From Bog-756 sp963727075 (GTDB lineage Bacteria; Actinomycetota; Acidimicrobiia; Acidimicrobiales; RAAP-2): DNA of 64,000 nucleotides. Of this stretch, positions 1 to 9,493 are shown piece by piece. Made by a program: the position numbers and the translations under genes. The notes beneath the pieces are model-generated. The model was given only the letters and a program-made list of their open reading frames with translations, ran no database searches and was not told the origin of the DNA. Within the stretch, counting starts at the first letter, position 1. Every line of letters starts with the position of its first letter. The stretch spans positions 620,001 to 684,000 of the forward strand of contig CAVSET010000001.1 of NCBI GenBank assembly GCA_963727075.1, written 5' to 3'.

Positions 1-639
1 GCCCTCCCCGACCCAGAAGGTGCCGAAGCTGACCAGCATCAGACCGACCACCATCTTCATGGCGTTCTCGGGTACCGACGACAGCTGACGGGCCACCACC
101 AGGCCGGCGATGCAGACGACGATCCCGGCCGCACAGGCCGCCGCCGCGGCCAGGCCGAGGTCGTGGGAGGTCGAGCCGAGGGTGACCACGATCACCGCCA
201 CCTCGAGCCCCTCGAGGAACACCCCCTTGAACGCCACCACGAACCCGGTGGTATCCCGGCCTTCCGTCGGGGTCTCCTCGGAGAGGGCGGCCACCTGTTC
301 GGCGAAGATGGCGTCCTCGTCGTGCTTCGCCTTGAGGCCGGCGGCCCGGAGCACGGCCTTGCGCAGCCACTGGAGGCCGAACACCAGGAGCAGCGCGCCG
401 ATCACCAGCCGGAGGGTGGTCAATGGCACCAGGTGGATGAGCGCAGGCCCGAGGACGACTACCACCGCCCCCAGCACGACCAGCGCGGCGGCCGCGCCTT
501 CGAGGGCGGTGCGCCATCCTTTGGTCGTGCCGACGGCCAGGACGATGGTCAGGGCCTCGACCATCTCGACCGCGCTGGCCAGGAACACGGCCGCGACCAG
601 TACGACTGAGCCGCTGTGGTGGGTCACGGTCGCGGTCAT
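1..639 (-). CDS. COG4280-like polytopic membrane protein, C-terminus outside window
   Basis: Open from the ATG at 639 to the window edge, so the C-terminus is missing. A strong ribosome site (AGGAGG, complement of 644-649) sits four bases before the ATG. About 213 residues are visible with roughly six hydrophobic segments. The two halves look internally similar, each with a glutamate-bearing helix (EMVEALTIVLAVG near residue 25, FLEGLEVAVIVVTLG near residue 145). This resembles uncharacterised COG4280 proteins and distantly the REGLE helices of FTR1-type permeases. A transport role for a cation is a guess from those acidic helices only; the substrate is unknown. Confidence 0.75.
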   Translation of the reverse strand, partial: MTATVTHHSGSVVLVAAVFLASAVEMVEALTIVLAVGTTKGWRTALEGAAAALVVLGAVVVVLGPALIHLVPLTTLRLVIGALLLVFGLQWLRKAVLRAAGLKAKHDEDAIFAEQVAALSEETPTEGRDTTGFVVAFKGVFLEGLEVAVIVVTLGSTSHDLGLAAAAACAAGIVVCIAGLVVARQLSSVPENAMKMVVGLMLVSFGTFWVGEG

Positions 640-725
640 CGATCCTCCTTCCGGGCCGGGGCGTCCCTCAGGTCAACGTAAACCCGGCGGGTCGCCTCGC
701 TCAAGGTTGCCGAACGAGCGGCAGC

Positions 726-1226
726 TCAAGCCGCCTCGACGAGCTCGTCGAGCTCCTCGAGCGGGTGCACGTGGAAGAGCCGGTTGAAGACCAGGTACTT
801 GAGGATCCAGAACACGCCGAAGGATGTGACGTTCGCCGCCAGCACCAGCACTGTCTGTTGCAAGTGGGTGAGGTGGTGCTCGATCCCGATGTGCCGGGCG
901 ACGGCGGCACCACCGATCGACACCACGATGCCAACGGCCGACATGCACCAGAACGGGATGATCTCCTTCACGAGGTGCGAGCGGCCGCCCTTACCCCACA
1001 CCCATTTCCGGTTCAGGTAGTACGAGGGGATGGTGGCCGTGACGTTGGCGAAGACCGTGCTGCCGATCTCACCGAAGAGATGGAGCGCGCCGAAGACGAT
1101 GGCCAGCACGCCGAACGAGACCCCGGTGGAGATCACCGAGACCATCGAGTAGCGGAACAGCTGCTTGGCCTGGGCGGTGTCCCGCTTCTGCCACAGGTGC
1201 TCCACACGGGTGGCCAGACTGGTCAT
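726..1226 (-). CDS. GtrA family membrane protein
   Basis: A 166-residue protein with four predicted membrane helices and the usual GtrA arrangement (FRYSMVSVISTGVSF near residue 22, YYLNRKWVWGKGG near 69). GtrA-like proteins are thought to help move lipid-linked sugars across the membrane for cell-surface glycosylation. The frame stays open upstream, but that extension is arginine/proline-rich and unlike the family, so the ATG at 1226 was chosen. A second GtrA module occurs inside the large fusion at 52181-54574. Partner glycosyltransferases are not adjacent. Confidence 0.85.
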   Translation of the reverse strand: MTSLATRVEHLWQKRDTAQAKQLFRYSMVSVISTGVSFGVLAIVFGALHLFGEIGSTVFANVTATIPSYYLNRKWVWGKGGRSHLVKEIIPFWCMSAVGIVVSIGGAAVARHIGIEHHLTHLQQTVLVLAANVTSFGVFWILKYLVFNRLFHVHPLEELDELVEAA

Positions 1227-1287
1227 CGGAGAGACCCTAGCCGTGGAACCTGTGAGCTTTCTGGGCGTGCCCCCGGCGGCGGGCCCA

Positions 1288-2460
1288 TCACAGGGCGTTG
1301 GACCGGGCGATATGGCCCAGCCAGGAGGAGCTCGGTTTCGGCCGCCGTTCGAAGGTCTGGCGGTCGACGGCCACGATCCCGAAGGTGGGCTCGTACCCGA
1401 GCACCCACTCAAAATTGTCGAGAAGGCTCCAGTAGAAGTAGCCGCGGACGTCGATTCCGTCGTCGAGACAGCGTCCCAGCCCGGCCAGGGCGCGCCTCAC
1501 GTAGTCGATCCTCACGGTGTCGTCGTCGATCCCGATGCCGTTCTCGGTGACGTAGACCGGCAGCCTGTGGGTCTTCTCCCAGGCACGCCTGATCGTCCCC
1601 TCCAATGCCTCCGGCCAAACCTCATACCCCATCTGGGTGGTCGGAGCCCCCTCCTCCGGCCCCAGCGAGCCCTCCGGGCCCACTCTCACCCGGGTGTAGG
1701 TCTGCACCCCGATGTAGTCGTCACCGCCGGTCGCTTCGAGGTAGACGTCCTCGGCCGGCCGCCTGATCCGCTCGAGCCATTCCTCACCGCCCGGCTGGAG
1801 CTGGTAATCGGTCATCGACAGGGTCAAGCCGACCGGGAAGTCGCCCGGCCCCGACCGGATGGACTCGACTGCCTTCCGGTGGGCGCTGACCAACGCGTCG
1901 GTGACGGTGTCCCGGCGTCCCCGGTCCCGCACCCGCGGCGGGAAGATCCCGTGCCGCCAACCCATGGTGGCCACCACGTTGGGCTCGTTGAGGGTGCAGG
2001 CCATGCCGATGAGGTCACCGAAGTGGGCGGTGGCCCGCTCGCAGAAACGGGCGAAGCGGTCCGGGGCTCGGAGGTACTCCCAGGTTCCGGCGGCGGCAAG
2101 CCAGCGTGGATGGGTGAAATGGTGGAAGGTCACCACCGGCGTGATGCCGTGCTCGTGGCAGGTGGCCGCCATCCGGCGGTAGTGGTCGAGGGCCACGGGC
2201 GAGAACTCCCCCTCCTCCGGCTCGATGCGGCTCCATTCGAGCGAGAACCGGTACGACGAGAAACCCAGGCCGGCGACGAGGGCGATGTCCTCGGGGAAGC
2301 GATTGAACGAATCGCACGCGTCGCCGCTCACGTCGACACACCCGGAGGTCGGGTCGTGCTCGAACTCCCACCAGTCGGTGTTGACATTGGCGCCTTCGAT
2401 CTGGTGAGCACTGGTGGCCGTGCCCCAGAGGAAGCCGGCGGGGAAGCAGATCTCGGCCAC
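1288..2460 (-). CDS. Family 1 glycoside hydrolase (beta-glucosidase-like)
   Basis: A 390-residue GH1 enzyme that should hydrolyse terminal beta-linked glucose or a related sugar. The fold starts immediately with FPAGFLWGTATSAHQIEGA. The acid/base glutamate lies in TLNEPN (about residue 156) and the nucleophile in VTENG (about residue 306); the late WSLLDNFEW motif is present. It is shorter than classical 440-450 residue members. The GTG at 2460 is the last start before the fold; no clear ribosome site precedes it, so it may be leaderless. It diverges from tesB. Aglycone specificity cannot be read from the sequence. Confidence 0.9.
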   Translation of the reverse strand: MAEICFPAGFLWGTATSAHQIEGANVNTDWWEFEHDPTSGCVDVSGDACDSFNRFPEDIALVAGLGFSSYRFSLEWSRIEPEEGEFSPVALDHYRRMAATCHEHGITPVVTFHHFTHPRWLAAAGTWEYLRAPDRFARFCERATAHFGDLIGMACTLNEPNVVATMGWRHGIFPPRVRDRGRRDTVTDALVSAHRKAVESIRSGPGDFPVGLTLSMTDYQLQPGGEEWLERIRRPAEDVYLEATGGDDYIGVQTYTRVRVGPEGSLGPEEGAPTTQMGYEVWPEALEGTIRRAWEKTHRLPVYVTENGIGIDDDTVRIDYVRRALAGLGRCLDDGIDVRGYFYWSLLDNFEWVLGYEPTFGIVAVDRQTFERRPKPSSSWLGHIARSNAL

Positions 2461-2601
2461 GGGTCGTAACCGTAGCGGGTGGGGTGCAGGTCGACCGGGG
2501 TGGATCCCGGTCCCGGTGGGGACTCGATCCGGGCGACTCCGGGCTGCTCCGGGTCGATCTGGCGTCTGCTGGCCGTTCCGGCCACCTGACAGGATGGTGC
2601 C

Positions 2602-3480
2602 GTGAGTGAAGACCTCGACCTTCTGGTCGACCTCTTGGACCTCGAGCCCATCGAGGTGAACATCTTCCGGGGCGTCAGCCCCAACGAGGACCGTCAGCGA
2701 GTGTTCGGCGGTCAGGTGGCCGCCCAGGCCCTGATGGCCGCGGGGAGAACCGTCGAGATCGGGCGGCCGCATTCGCTCCACTCGTACTTCCTGCGACCCG
2801 GAGACCCCAACGTCCCCATCCTCTACGAAGTGGACCGCATCCGGGACGGCAAGTCGTTCACTACCCGGCGAGTGGTCGCCATCCAGCACGGGAGGGCCAT
2901 CTTCAACCTCTCGGCCTCGTTCCATGTGGACGAATCAGGCCTCACGCACCAGATCCCCATGCCGGACGTACCCGGTCCCGAGGAGCTCGATTCGCTCGTC
3001 GACCGGCTCGAGCCCTACCGCGAGACCCTCGGGGACTGGCTCGACCGCCCCCATCCGATCGATCAGCGCCACGTGGGATCCCTCCCCTTCAGCCACGGAG
3101 CCGACAAGGAGCCCATTCAGCGCCTGTGGATCCGGGCCGACGGCGAGCTGGGCGACGGGGCCCTGCTGCATGCCTGTATCGCCACCTACGCGTCCGACAT
3201 GTCGCTGTTCGACACCATCTTGGCCCCCCACGACGTGAGCTGGGACGACGCCGACTTCATGGGTGCCAGCCTCGACCACTGCATGTGGTTCCACCGCCGA
3301 TTCCGGGCCGACGAATGGCTCCTCTACGACATGGACAGCCCGGTCGCCTTCGGGGCCCGGGGCCTGGCGCGGGGGTTCCTGTTCACCCGGGACGGCGAGT
3401 TGGTGGTGTCGATCGCCCAGGAGGGGCTGATGCGCCTGATACCCCGCTCGGACGGGTCGGCGCACCCATCACCCGGGTGA
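2602..3480 (+). CDS. tesB: Acyl-CoA thioesterase II
   Basis: A 292-residue double-hotdog thioesterase hydrolysing acyl-CoA to free acid and CoA. RVFGGQVAAQAL near residue 33 and HSLHSYFLRPGD near 56 are TesB signatures. The Asp/Thr/Gln catalytic network appears as YASDMSLFDT (about residue 195) and the terminal SIAQEGLMR. The start is the GTG at 2602 with AGGA about eight bases upstream. Length matches the family (about 285-290). Confidence 0.93.
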   Translation: MSEDLDLLVDLLDLEPIEVNIFRGVSPNEDRQRVFGGQVAAQALMAAGRTVEIGRPHSLHSYFLRPGDPNVPILYEVDRIRDGKSFTTRRVVAIQHGRAIFNLSASFHVDESGLTHQIPMPDVPGPEELDSLVDRLEPYRETLGDWLDRPHPIDQRHVGSLPFSHGADKEPIQRLWIRADGELGDGALLHACIATYASDMSLFDTILAPHDVSWDDADFMGASLDHCMWFHRRFRADEWLLYDMDSPVAFGARGLARGFLFTRDGELVVSIAQEGLMRLIPRSDGSAHPSPG

Positions 3481-3530
3481 GGGCGCAGCGGTCCGGCGAC
3501 GACGGAGGGACGGGCCGGCGCTGACCCGGG

Positions 3531-4802
3531 TCAGCGGGCGGTGATCGGGACGTAGTCCCGGGCGCCCTCACCGATGTAGAGCTGGCGGGGCCGGGCGATC
3601 TTCGAGTCCTGGTCCAGCATCTCCTGCCAGTGGGCCAGCCAGCCGGTCGTGCGAGGAATGGCGAACAGGACCGGGAACATCTCCAGGGGGAACCCCATGG
3701 CCTGGTAGATCAGCCCCGAGTAGAAGTCGACGTTGGGATAGAGCTTGCGCGAGATGAAGTACTCGTCGGACAGCGCGATCTCCTCCAATTTGAGGGCGAT
3801 GTCGAGCAGCGGGTTCTTGCCGGTGATCTCGAAGACGTCGTCCGCCGTCTCCTTGATGATCTTGGCCCGGGGGTCGTAGCTCTTGTAGACGCGGTGACCG
3901 AATCCCTGGAGCCTCCCACCCGACCCCTCCTTCACCGACTTGATGAACGGCTCCACCTGGTCGATGGACCCGATGTCGCCGAGCATCCGGATGACCGCCT
4001 CATTGGCGCCGCCGTGCCGGGGGCCGTACAGCGCAGCCGCGGCCGCGGCGCACGCCGAGTAGGGGTCCGCGTGGGAGGACCCGACCATCCGCATGGCGGT
4101 AGTCGAGCAGTTCTGCTCGTGATCGGCATGGAGGATGAACAAGACGTCGAGGGCCCGGGCCAGGGTGGGGTCGGCTTCGAACCGGGGCTCGGCGATCTTC
4201 CACATCATGGAGAGGAAATTGGACGTGAACCTGAGCGAATTGTCGGGGTAGACGAACGGCATCCCCACGCTGAAGCGGTGGGCGGCGGCGGCCAGGGTGG
4301 GCATCTTGGCGATGAGCCGGATGATCTGCTTGTTCCGGGACTCGACGTCGAAGATGTCCTTGGCGTCGAGATAGAAGGTCGAGAGCGCGGCCACGGCCGA
4401 GACCAACATGCCCATGGGGTGGGCGTCGTAGTGGAACCCTTCGAGGAAGCGCTTGCGTACGTTCTCGTGGATGAAGGTGTGCAGCGTGATCTCGCGTTCC
4501 CACACCTCGAACTGGTCCGCGGTCGGAAGCTCACCGTTCAACAGGAGATAGGCCACCTCGAGGTAGGTCGAGCTCTCGGCCAGCTGCTCGATCGGGTAGC
4601 CCCGGTACCGGAGGATGCTCTGGTCCCCGTCGAGGTAGGTGATGGCACTCTCGCACGGCGCCGTGGAGACGAAACCCGGGTCGTAGAACCAGACACCTGG
4701 AAGCAGCTTCGACCACTGCGCCGAGGAAACACCCCCGTTCTCGATGGGAATCTCGAGGGACTCTCCGGTGCGGTTGTCGGTGATGGTGATGCTCTCGGCC
4801 AC
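3531..4802 (-). CDS. gltA: Citrate synthase (type II)
   Basis: A 423-residue citrate synthase condensing acetyl-CoA and oxaloacetate in the TCA cycle. Catalytic residues are visible in order: His in HADHEQN, His in GFGHRVY, Asp in NVDFYSG. The length and N-terminal beta domain (GFVSTAPCESAITYLDGD) fit hexameric type II enzymes. It starts at GTG 4802 with a GGAAGG element about ten bases upstream. It supplies the oxaloacetate-consuming step whose anaplerosis could be met by the ethylmalonyl-CoA genes at 18-27 kb. Confidence 0.96.
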   Translation of the reverse strand: MAESITITDNRTGESLEIPIENGGVSSAQWSKLLPGVWFYDPGFVSTAPCESAITYLDGDQSILRYRGYPIEQLAESSTYLEVAYLLLNGELPTADQFEVWEREITLHTFIHENVRKRFLEGFHYDAHPMGMLVSAVAALSTFYLDAKDIFDVESRNKQIIRLIAKMPTLAAAAHRFSVGMPFVYPDNSLRFTSNFLSMMWKIAEPRFEADPTLARALDVLFILHADHEQNCSTTAMRMVGSSHADPYSACAAAAAALYGPRHGGANEAVIRMLGDIGSIDQVEPFIKSVKEGSGGRLQGFGHRVYKSYDPRAKIIKETADDVFEITGKNPLLDIALKLEEIALSDEYFISRKLYPNVDFYSGLIYQAMGFPLEMFPVLFAIPRTTGWLAHWQEMLDQDSKIARPRQLYIGEGARDYVPITAR

Positions 4803-4921
4803 GGTCGTCAGGCCCTTCCGTCGTCAATCTCGCTCTAGTAGCCCAATCCTAGATCCACCCCCTGCGCCGCCGACCAGCATCGTCGGAGGCCCGAGGCTCG
4901 AGAACCGAGCCCTCGCCCGAC

Positions 4922-6121
4922 TCAGCCCGAGATCTGGAGGACCAGGCTCTGGGTGGACCCGGCCGGGTTGTTAGCCGCCTGGCTGACCGGGATGGCGATG
5001 CTGAAGGTGAGCGTGTAGCTGTGACCGGAGGCCACCGTCAGGGCCTTCATCGACAGTGCCGCCGACGAACCCGATCGCAGGCTGACCTGGGCCTGGAACA
5101 CCCCACCCTGGGCGGCCACCGGCGCGGGCGGGGCGCCGGCCGGATCGGCCAGGGCCAGGGTCTCGGTGACCCGGACCACCGGCTCCACCACGGTCCCGCA
5201 GTTGGTCACGGTCACCTTGGCCCGGACCGACGCGGTCGGCGGCATCAACGTGGCCGCACCGGCGAGGGTGTCCGATTGCGGAGCCGTGCACCCGGGGACG
5301 GTGAGTTGCGGCCCACCGGAGGACACGGGCGTGGGATCGAGGCCGACGGTGGTGATGATCAACTGGTGGAAGGGGACCAAGGCCGCCGATGACTCCAGCA
5401 GGGCCGCCGACGCACCGAGCCGCGCCGGCCCGAGCGGTGCCCCGTCTACGGGCGACGGGACCCAGACCGAGGGCGGGAGCCGGATCGGGACCCGGTTGGC
5501 CCGCAGATCGGCTTGCAAGGTGCGGTACTGGTCATCGGACTGCTGGAAGAGGACCCCGGCCGCGGTCATGCCGGTCGCCGCCTGATCGGGCGAGATCAGG
5601 AGCGCTGGCGTTGGCGGCGCCGATGACTCGGGCCCGCCGGCGATGGGCAGTGGCGTCATGCCGAGCATCTGGTCGATGTTCGACCGGAGGGCGGCGGCCG
5701 CTGAGGCTCGATCCGACATGACGCCGGCCAGGCGCGGGCCTGCATCGAGGGCGGGGGCCGGTGGCTCCAGCGCGGCGACCCGGGCGGCCATCTCGGAGGT
5801 CGAGCTCACCGCCTCATCGAGACCTTGTTGGAGGACGGCGCGGGCGGTGTAGGGGAGGGGGCGGTTGGCCAGCTGCGGAGCGGTGTCCATGATCGCCGCC
5901 AACCGGCCCCCGGTCTGGTTCGATTCCGCCACGAGCTTGGAGGCCATGGCGCCGTAGCCGGTATTGGTGGCCGTGCGGAATTGCCCGGACTGGGCATGGA
6001 TCTCGAGCACCGATCCGACCAGCAGTGACGCGATGACCACCACCAGCAGTGCCAACCACACCTGCCGCCCCCGACCGCGTCTCGCCGCCGATCGGCGTCG
6101 TCTCCGTCGGGCCGCGGGCAT
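4922..6121 (-). CDS. Membrane-anchored hypothetical protein
   Basis: A 399-residue protein of unknown function. A very basic N-terminus (RRRRRR within the first 12 residues) is followed by one membrane helix (about residues 22-39, LALLVVVIASLLVGSVLEI). A large extracytoplasmic part follows: a helical region to about residue 190, then a beta-rich region with two cysteines near 285 and 313. The ATG at 6121 was chosen because the upstream extension is proline/arginine-rich with no anchor. Topology is N-in, C-out. It lies between citrate synthase and sulfolipid synthase without obvious functional linkage. Confidence 0.7.
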   Translation of the reverse strand: MPAARRRRRRSAARRGRGRQVWLALLVVVIASLLVGSVLEIHAQSGQFRTATNTGYGAMASKLVAESNQTGGRLAAIMDTAPQLANRPLPYTARAVLQQGLDEAVSSTSEMAARVAALEPPAPALDAGPRLAGVMSDRASAAAALRSNIDQMLGMTPLPIAGGPESSAPPTPALLISPDQAATGMTAAGVLFQQSDDQYRTLQADLRANRVPIRLPPSVWVPSPVDGAPLGPARLGASAALLESSAALVPFHQLIITTVGLDPTPVSSGGPQLTVPGCTAPQSDTLAGAATLMPPTASVRAKVTVTNCGTVVEPVVRVTETLALADPAGAPPAPVAAQGGVFQAQVSLRSGSSAALSMKALTVASGHSYTLTFSIAIPVSQAANNPAGSTQSLVLQISG

Positions 6122-6215
6122 CCCGACGACGATAGTGCCGGGGGTTCCGGAGCGACCTACCGGGATCGACGACCGATGGCGCGAAGCGCGGCCATCGATC
6201 GGCGTCGGGCACTTG

Positions 6216-7463
6216 CTACCGGTTGGCGGCGCGCTCCCGGATCGAACCGACGTCCGGCACGGACCCCTGTCCGTCCTCGCGACGGCTGGAGGAGGCGCCG
6301 GAGGTGACCAGATCGCTGGCCGTACTCCGCCACTCCACGGTCGGCCGGATGGCATCCATGTCGGCGTTGCCCCTGAACTGGTCGGCCACGCCCAGGATGG
6401 ACTGGATGACCGTCGAGGTGAGCAGATGGGGCACCAGGCCGAGGTCGAGCAGCTTGGTATGGGCGGCCCGGTAGTAGTGCTCCTCCTTCTCCACCCGAGG
6501 ATCCTTCCAGTTCTCGATCACGGCGTCACCGGCGTACTCGGCGACGACCATCTCGGCCACGTCGGCCACCGAGAAGGACTCGGTGAACTGGTTGAAGACA
6601 CGGAACTCGCCCCGCTCGGCCGGGCTCTCCAGGGCGAGCTCCACACAGGCCAGCGTGTCGAGGATGTTCAGCATCCCCCGGGTCTGGCCTCCGGCCCCAT
6701 AGACGGTGAGGGGATGGCCGGTGACGGCCTGCACGCAGAACCGGTTGAGGACGGTCCCGAACACTCCGTCGTAGTCGAAGCGGGTGGCGAGGTCGGGGTG
6801 CAGGACGGTCTCTTCGGTCTCGTGCCCGTACACGATGCCTTGGTTGAGGTCGGTGGCCCTGATTCCCCAGATACGACACCCGAACATGATGTTGGCGCTG
6901 TCGTGGACCTTGGACAGATGATAGAAGGAGCCCGGCTGCTTCGGGTACGGGAGGACGTCGGTGCGACCCCGGTGGCTGATCTCGATGAAGCCTTCCTCGA
7001 TGTCGATGTTGGGGGTGCCGTACTCGCCCATCGTGCCCAGCTTCACCAGATGGATGTCCCGGTCCTGCTCGGCAATGGCGTACAGCAAGTTGAGCGTCCC
7101 CACGACATTGTTGACTTGCGTATAGACCGCATGCTGCCGGTCGATCATCGAGTAAGGGGCGGAGCGCTGTTCGGCAAAGTGCACGACGGCGTCGGGCTGG
7201 AAGGATGCCAGCGTGGCACCGACGAAGGTGGAGTCGGTGAGGTCGCCGACGAACAGGTCTATGGTCAGATCGGAGATGTCCCGCCAGCACTGGATGCGCC
7301 GCTGCAGGCTGGCGATGGGCACCAGGCTGTCGACGCCCATCTCGAGGTCGTAGCCTCGCCGGGCGAAGTTGTCGACCACCCCCACCTGATGGCCACGCCG
7401 GGACAGATAGAGAGCGGTGGGCCACCCGAGATATCCGTCGCCCCCCAGTACCAGAATCCTCAC
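6216..7463 (-). CDS. sqdB: UDP-sulfoquinovose synthase (SQD1/SqdB family)
   Basis: A 415-residue extended short-chain dehydrogenase that makes UDP-sulfoquinovose from UDP-glucose and sulfite, the head-group donor for sulfolipid. Family-specific stretches are clear: Rossmann LGGDGYLGWP at residues 5-14, FAEQRSAPYSMIDR, LGTMGEYGTPNIDIEEG with the catalytic Thr, and the YHLSK active-site pair. The start is GTG 7463 with GGGAG about eight bases upstream. The sulfoquinovosyl transferase needed to finish the lipid is not in this window. A C-terminal tail of about 25 polar residues is extra. Confidence 0.9.
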   Translation of the reverse strand: MRILVLGGDGYLGWPTALYLSRRGHQVGVVDNFARRGYDLEMGVDSLVPIASLQRRIQCWRDISDLTIDLFVGDLTDSTFVGATLASFQPDAVVHFAEQRSAPYSMIDRQHAVYTQVNNVVGTLNLLYAIAEQDRDIHLVKLGTMGEYGTPNIDIEEGFIEISHRGRTDVLPYPKQPGSFYHLSKVHDSANIMFGCRIWGIRATDLNQGIVYGHETEETVLHPDLATRFDYDGVFGTVLNRFCVQAVTGHPLTVYGAGGQTRGMLNILDTLACVELALESPAERGEFRVFNQFTESFSVADVAEMVVAEYAGDAVIENWKDPRVEKEEHYYRAAHTKLLDLGLVPHLLTSTVIQSILGVADQFRGNADMDAIRPTVEWRSTASDLVTSGASSSRREDGQGSVPDVGSIRERAANR

Positions 7464-7807
7464 GGCTCGTCTCCCTCTTGTTCCGGCAATCCCCGGTCGC
7501 GACCACGTCCCATGGGGGGGCGCTCCCGCTCGGCCCCACACTTATCCCCTACCCACCTTGGAGCACGCTGAGAACTGGAACCCAATCGTCATGGAGATGG
7601 TGACCCTGGTTCTACCTGGCCCTCACGCATTGCCGCTAATTCTCAGTCGTCTACCAGGGACGATAGGCGTGATGAGGGGAGAAAACGTGATCGAAGTGTG
7701 AGAGAAGTGTGAAATCCGGCCCGATCCCAAAGACTGGCCCTGTGGCCTGCCGAGGCTGGCTGGAGTCGGGCGGCGCCGGGAGGTGCCCCCGACGCACCGC
7801 AGGCGGA
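7464..7807. other. Gene-free interval between sqdB and rmuC
   Basis: About 345 bases with no convincing gene. It should hold the minus-strand sqdB promoter. The only repeat seen is a direct pair of GAAGTGTGA at 7692-7700 and 7704-7712 (12-base period), which could be a protein-binding site or chance. Confidence 0.4.
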
Positions 7808-9268
7808 TCAGCCCCGGTCGCGCCCTGCGCCTGTGCTGACCGAGTGGTCCAACACCCCAGCCTCATCGAAGAACGGAAGCTCGAGCGCGGAGGGGCCCAG
7901 CTCCGGCGATTGGAGGGCCCGGGTCGTGGAGTCCACCGGTGCCGGAGGGGCCAGCTCTCGCTCGCCGGCTCCGACCACACCCATCTCTGCGAACCGCCGA
8001 GCCGTGACCAGCACCCGCCCCTCGAGCGAGCCGACGGCCTTGTTGTAGGCCGCCACCGCGGCGTTGAGGCCCTTGCCCACTCCGGAGACATGGTCGCCCA
8101 GCACCGCGAGGCGCTGGTAGAGCTCGGCGCCGAGCAGCTGGACCTCGCGGGCGTTGGCGGCCAGTGACTCCTGCTGCCACCCGTAGGCGACTGCCCGCAA
8201 CAGAGCGATGAGCGAGGTCGGCGTGGCCAGGAGCACGTGGTTGGCCACGGCGTACTCCATGAGACCGGGCTCGTGCTCGAGCGCGGCCGACAGCAACGGG
8301 TCGCCCGGGATGAACGCCACGACGAACTCGGGAGAGGGGTCGACGCGCTTCCAGTACTCCTTCTTCGAGAGGGCGTCGATGTGCGACTTCATCTGCCGGC
8401 CGTGACTGGCCAGGCAGATGCGGCGCTGGGACTCGTCCTCGGCTTCGTTGGCGTCCAGGAAGGCCTGCATGGGCACCTTGGCGTCCACCGCCACGTTCTT
8501 GTCGCCCGGAAGGTGCACCACCATGTCGGGACGGGCCCGGCCGCTGTCGCCCTCCGAGGTGACCTGCTCCTCGAAGTCGCAGTGCTCGATCATCCCCGCC
8601 ATCTCGACCACTCGTCGCAGCTGCAGCTCTCCCCACTGGCCGCGGGTCTGGGGTGAGCGGAGCGCGGTCACCAGGTTGCGGGTCTCCTTGTGCAGCTGGT
8701 CGTGGCCGGTCGACAGGTGCTTCATCTGCTCGGTCAGGGACGTGTACGCCCGCTGACGTTCGACCTCCAGGCGTTGCATGCCTGCCTCGTACTTCCCGAG
8801 CTGGTCTCCGATCGGTCGGAGCAGCTGTTCGATGGCCTCCTGTCGCTTGGCCAGCTCCCCTTCCGCCGCCTGCCGAGTCTCGTTGAGCTTGACGTCGGCG
8901 AGCTGCAGGAACTGCTCGTTGTTCTGCTGCAGCGCCCGTGCCGACAGCCGGGCGAACTCCCCGGTCAGCTGCTCCCGCGTCTCGTCGAAGGCCAGGGCCC
9001 GCTGGTCGGCGGCGCGTCGCTCGGCCTCGAGCTCGGCGGTGAGACGGACCGCTTCGGCGTGGGTCTGGGTGAGACGTTGCTGCTGTTCGGCCAAGAGCGA
9101 GCGGAGACCGGCGACCTCGTCGACCATCCTCTCGTTCTGCTCCCGGGCGGCTGACAGGCGGGCCTCCGCCGCCCTCGTGCCGGCGACCCGGTTGGCGCGG
9201 ACGAGCAGGCCGGCGGCCGCGCCCAGCGCGGCACCGGCGGCGAGTCCGAGAATGAGGCCAATGAACAT
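7808..9268 (-). CDS. rmuC: DNA recombination protein RmuC
   Basis: A 486-residue RmuC-family protein, linked in Escherichia coli to limiting inversions at short inverted repeats. A membrane helix (residues 3-27) is followed by a long coiled coil (about 30-200). The conserved nuclease-like core has RPDMVVHLPG and VAVDAKVPMQAF (about 255-275). The ATG at 9268 has GGAGG seven bases upstream. The last 50 residues are low-complexity and specific to this lineage. Confidence 0.93.
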   Translation of the reverse strand: MFIGLILGLAAGAALGAAAGLLVRANRVAGTRAAEARLSAAREQNERMVDEVAGLRSLLAEQQQRLTQTHAEAVRLTAELEAERRAADQRALAFDETREQLTGEFARLSARALQQNNEQFLQLADVKLNETRQAAEGELAKRQEAIEQLLRPIGDQLGKYEAGMQRLEVERQRAYTSLTEQMKHLSTGHDQLHKETRNLVTALRSPQTRGQWGELQLRRVVEMAGMIEHCDFEEQVTSEGDSGRARPDMVVHLPGDKNVAVDAKVPMQAFLDANEAEDESQRRICLASHGRQMKSHIDALSKKEYWKRVDPSPEFVVAFIPGDPLLSAALEHEPGLMEYAVANHVLLATPTSLIALLRAVAYGWQQESLAANAREVQLLGAELYQRLAVLGDHVSGVGKGLNAAVAAYNKAVGSLEGRVLVTARRFAEMGVVGAGERELAPPAPVDSTTRALQSPELGPSALELPFFDEAGVLDHSVSTGAGRDRG

Positions 9269-9493
9269 GTCGAGTCCTCCAGGGTCCTCCTCGGGGCTTC
9301 GAGGGCCCTTCCGGGCCAGCGTACCGACGGGGTGTCACGGCGACGGGGACTCCCCCGACGACGCCCTGTCGCCCGCCGGGGCCATCAACGGGAGGATCCC
9401 CTGGTGGACAGGGCCCCACCCCGGGCTCGGGAGGGAGCCCCCGGCCCGGGCCGCCGGACCGACCCGGCCCCCGCCTGTGCCAGCATTGGGCCC

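Noticed and set aside
5964..7571. 535-codon plus-strand open frame
   Set aside because: It mirrors the sulfolipid synthase and shows only the Gly/Val/His-rich look of antisense frames in GC-rich DNA.
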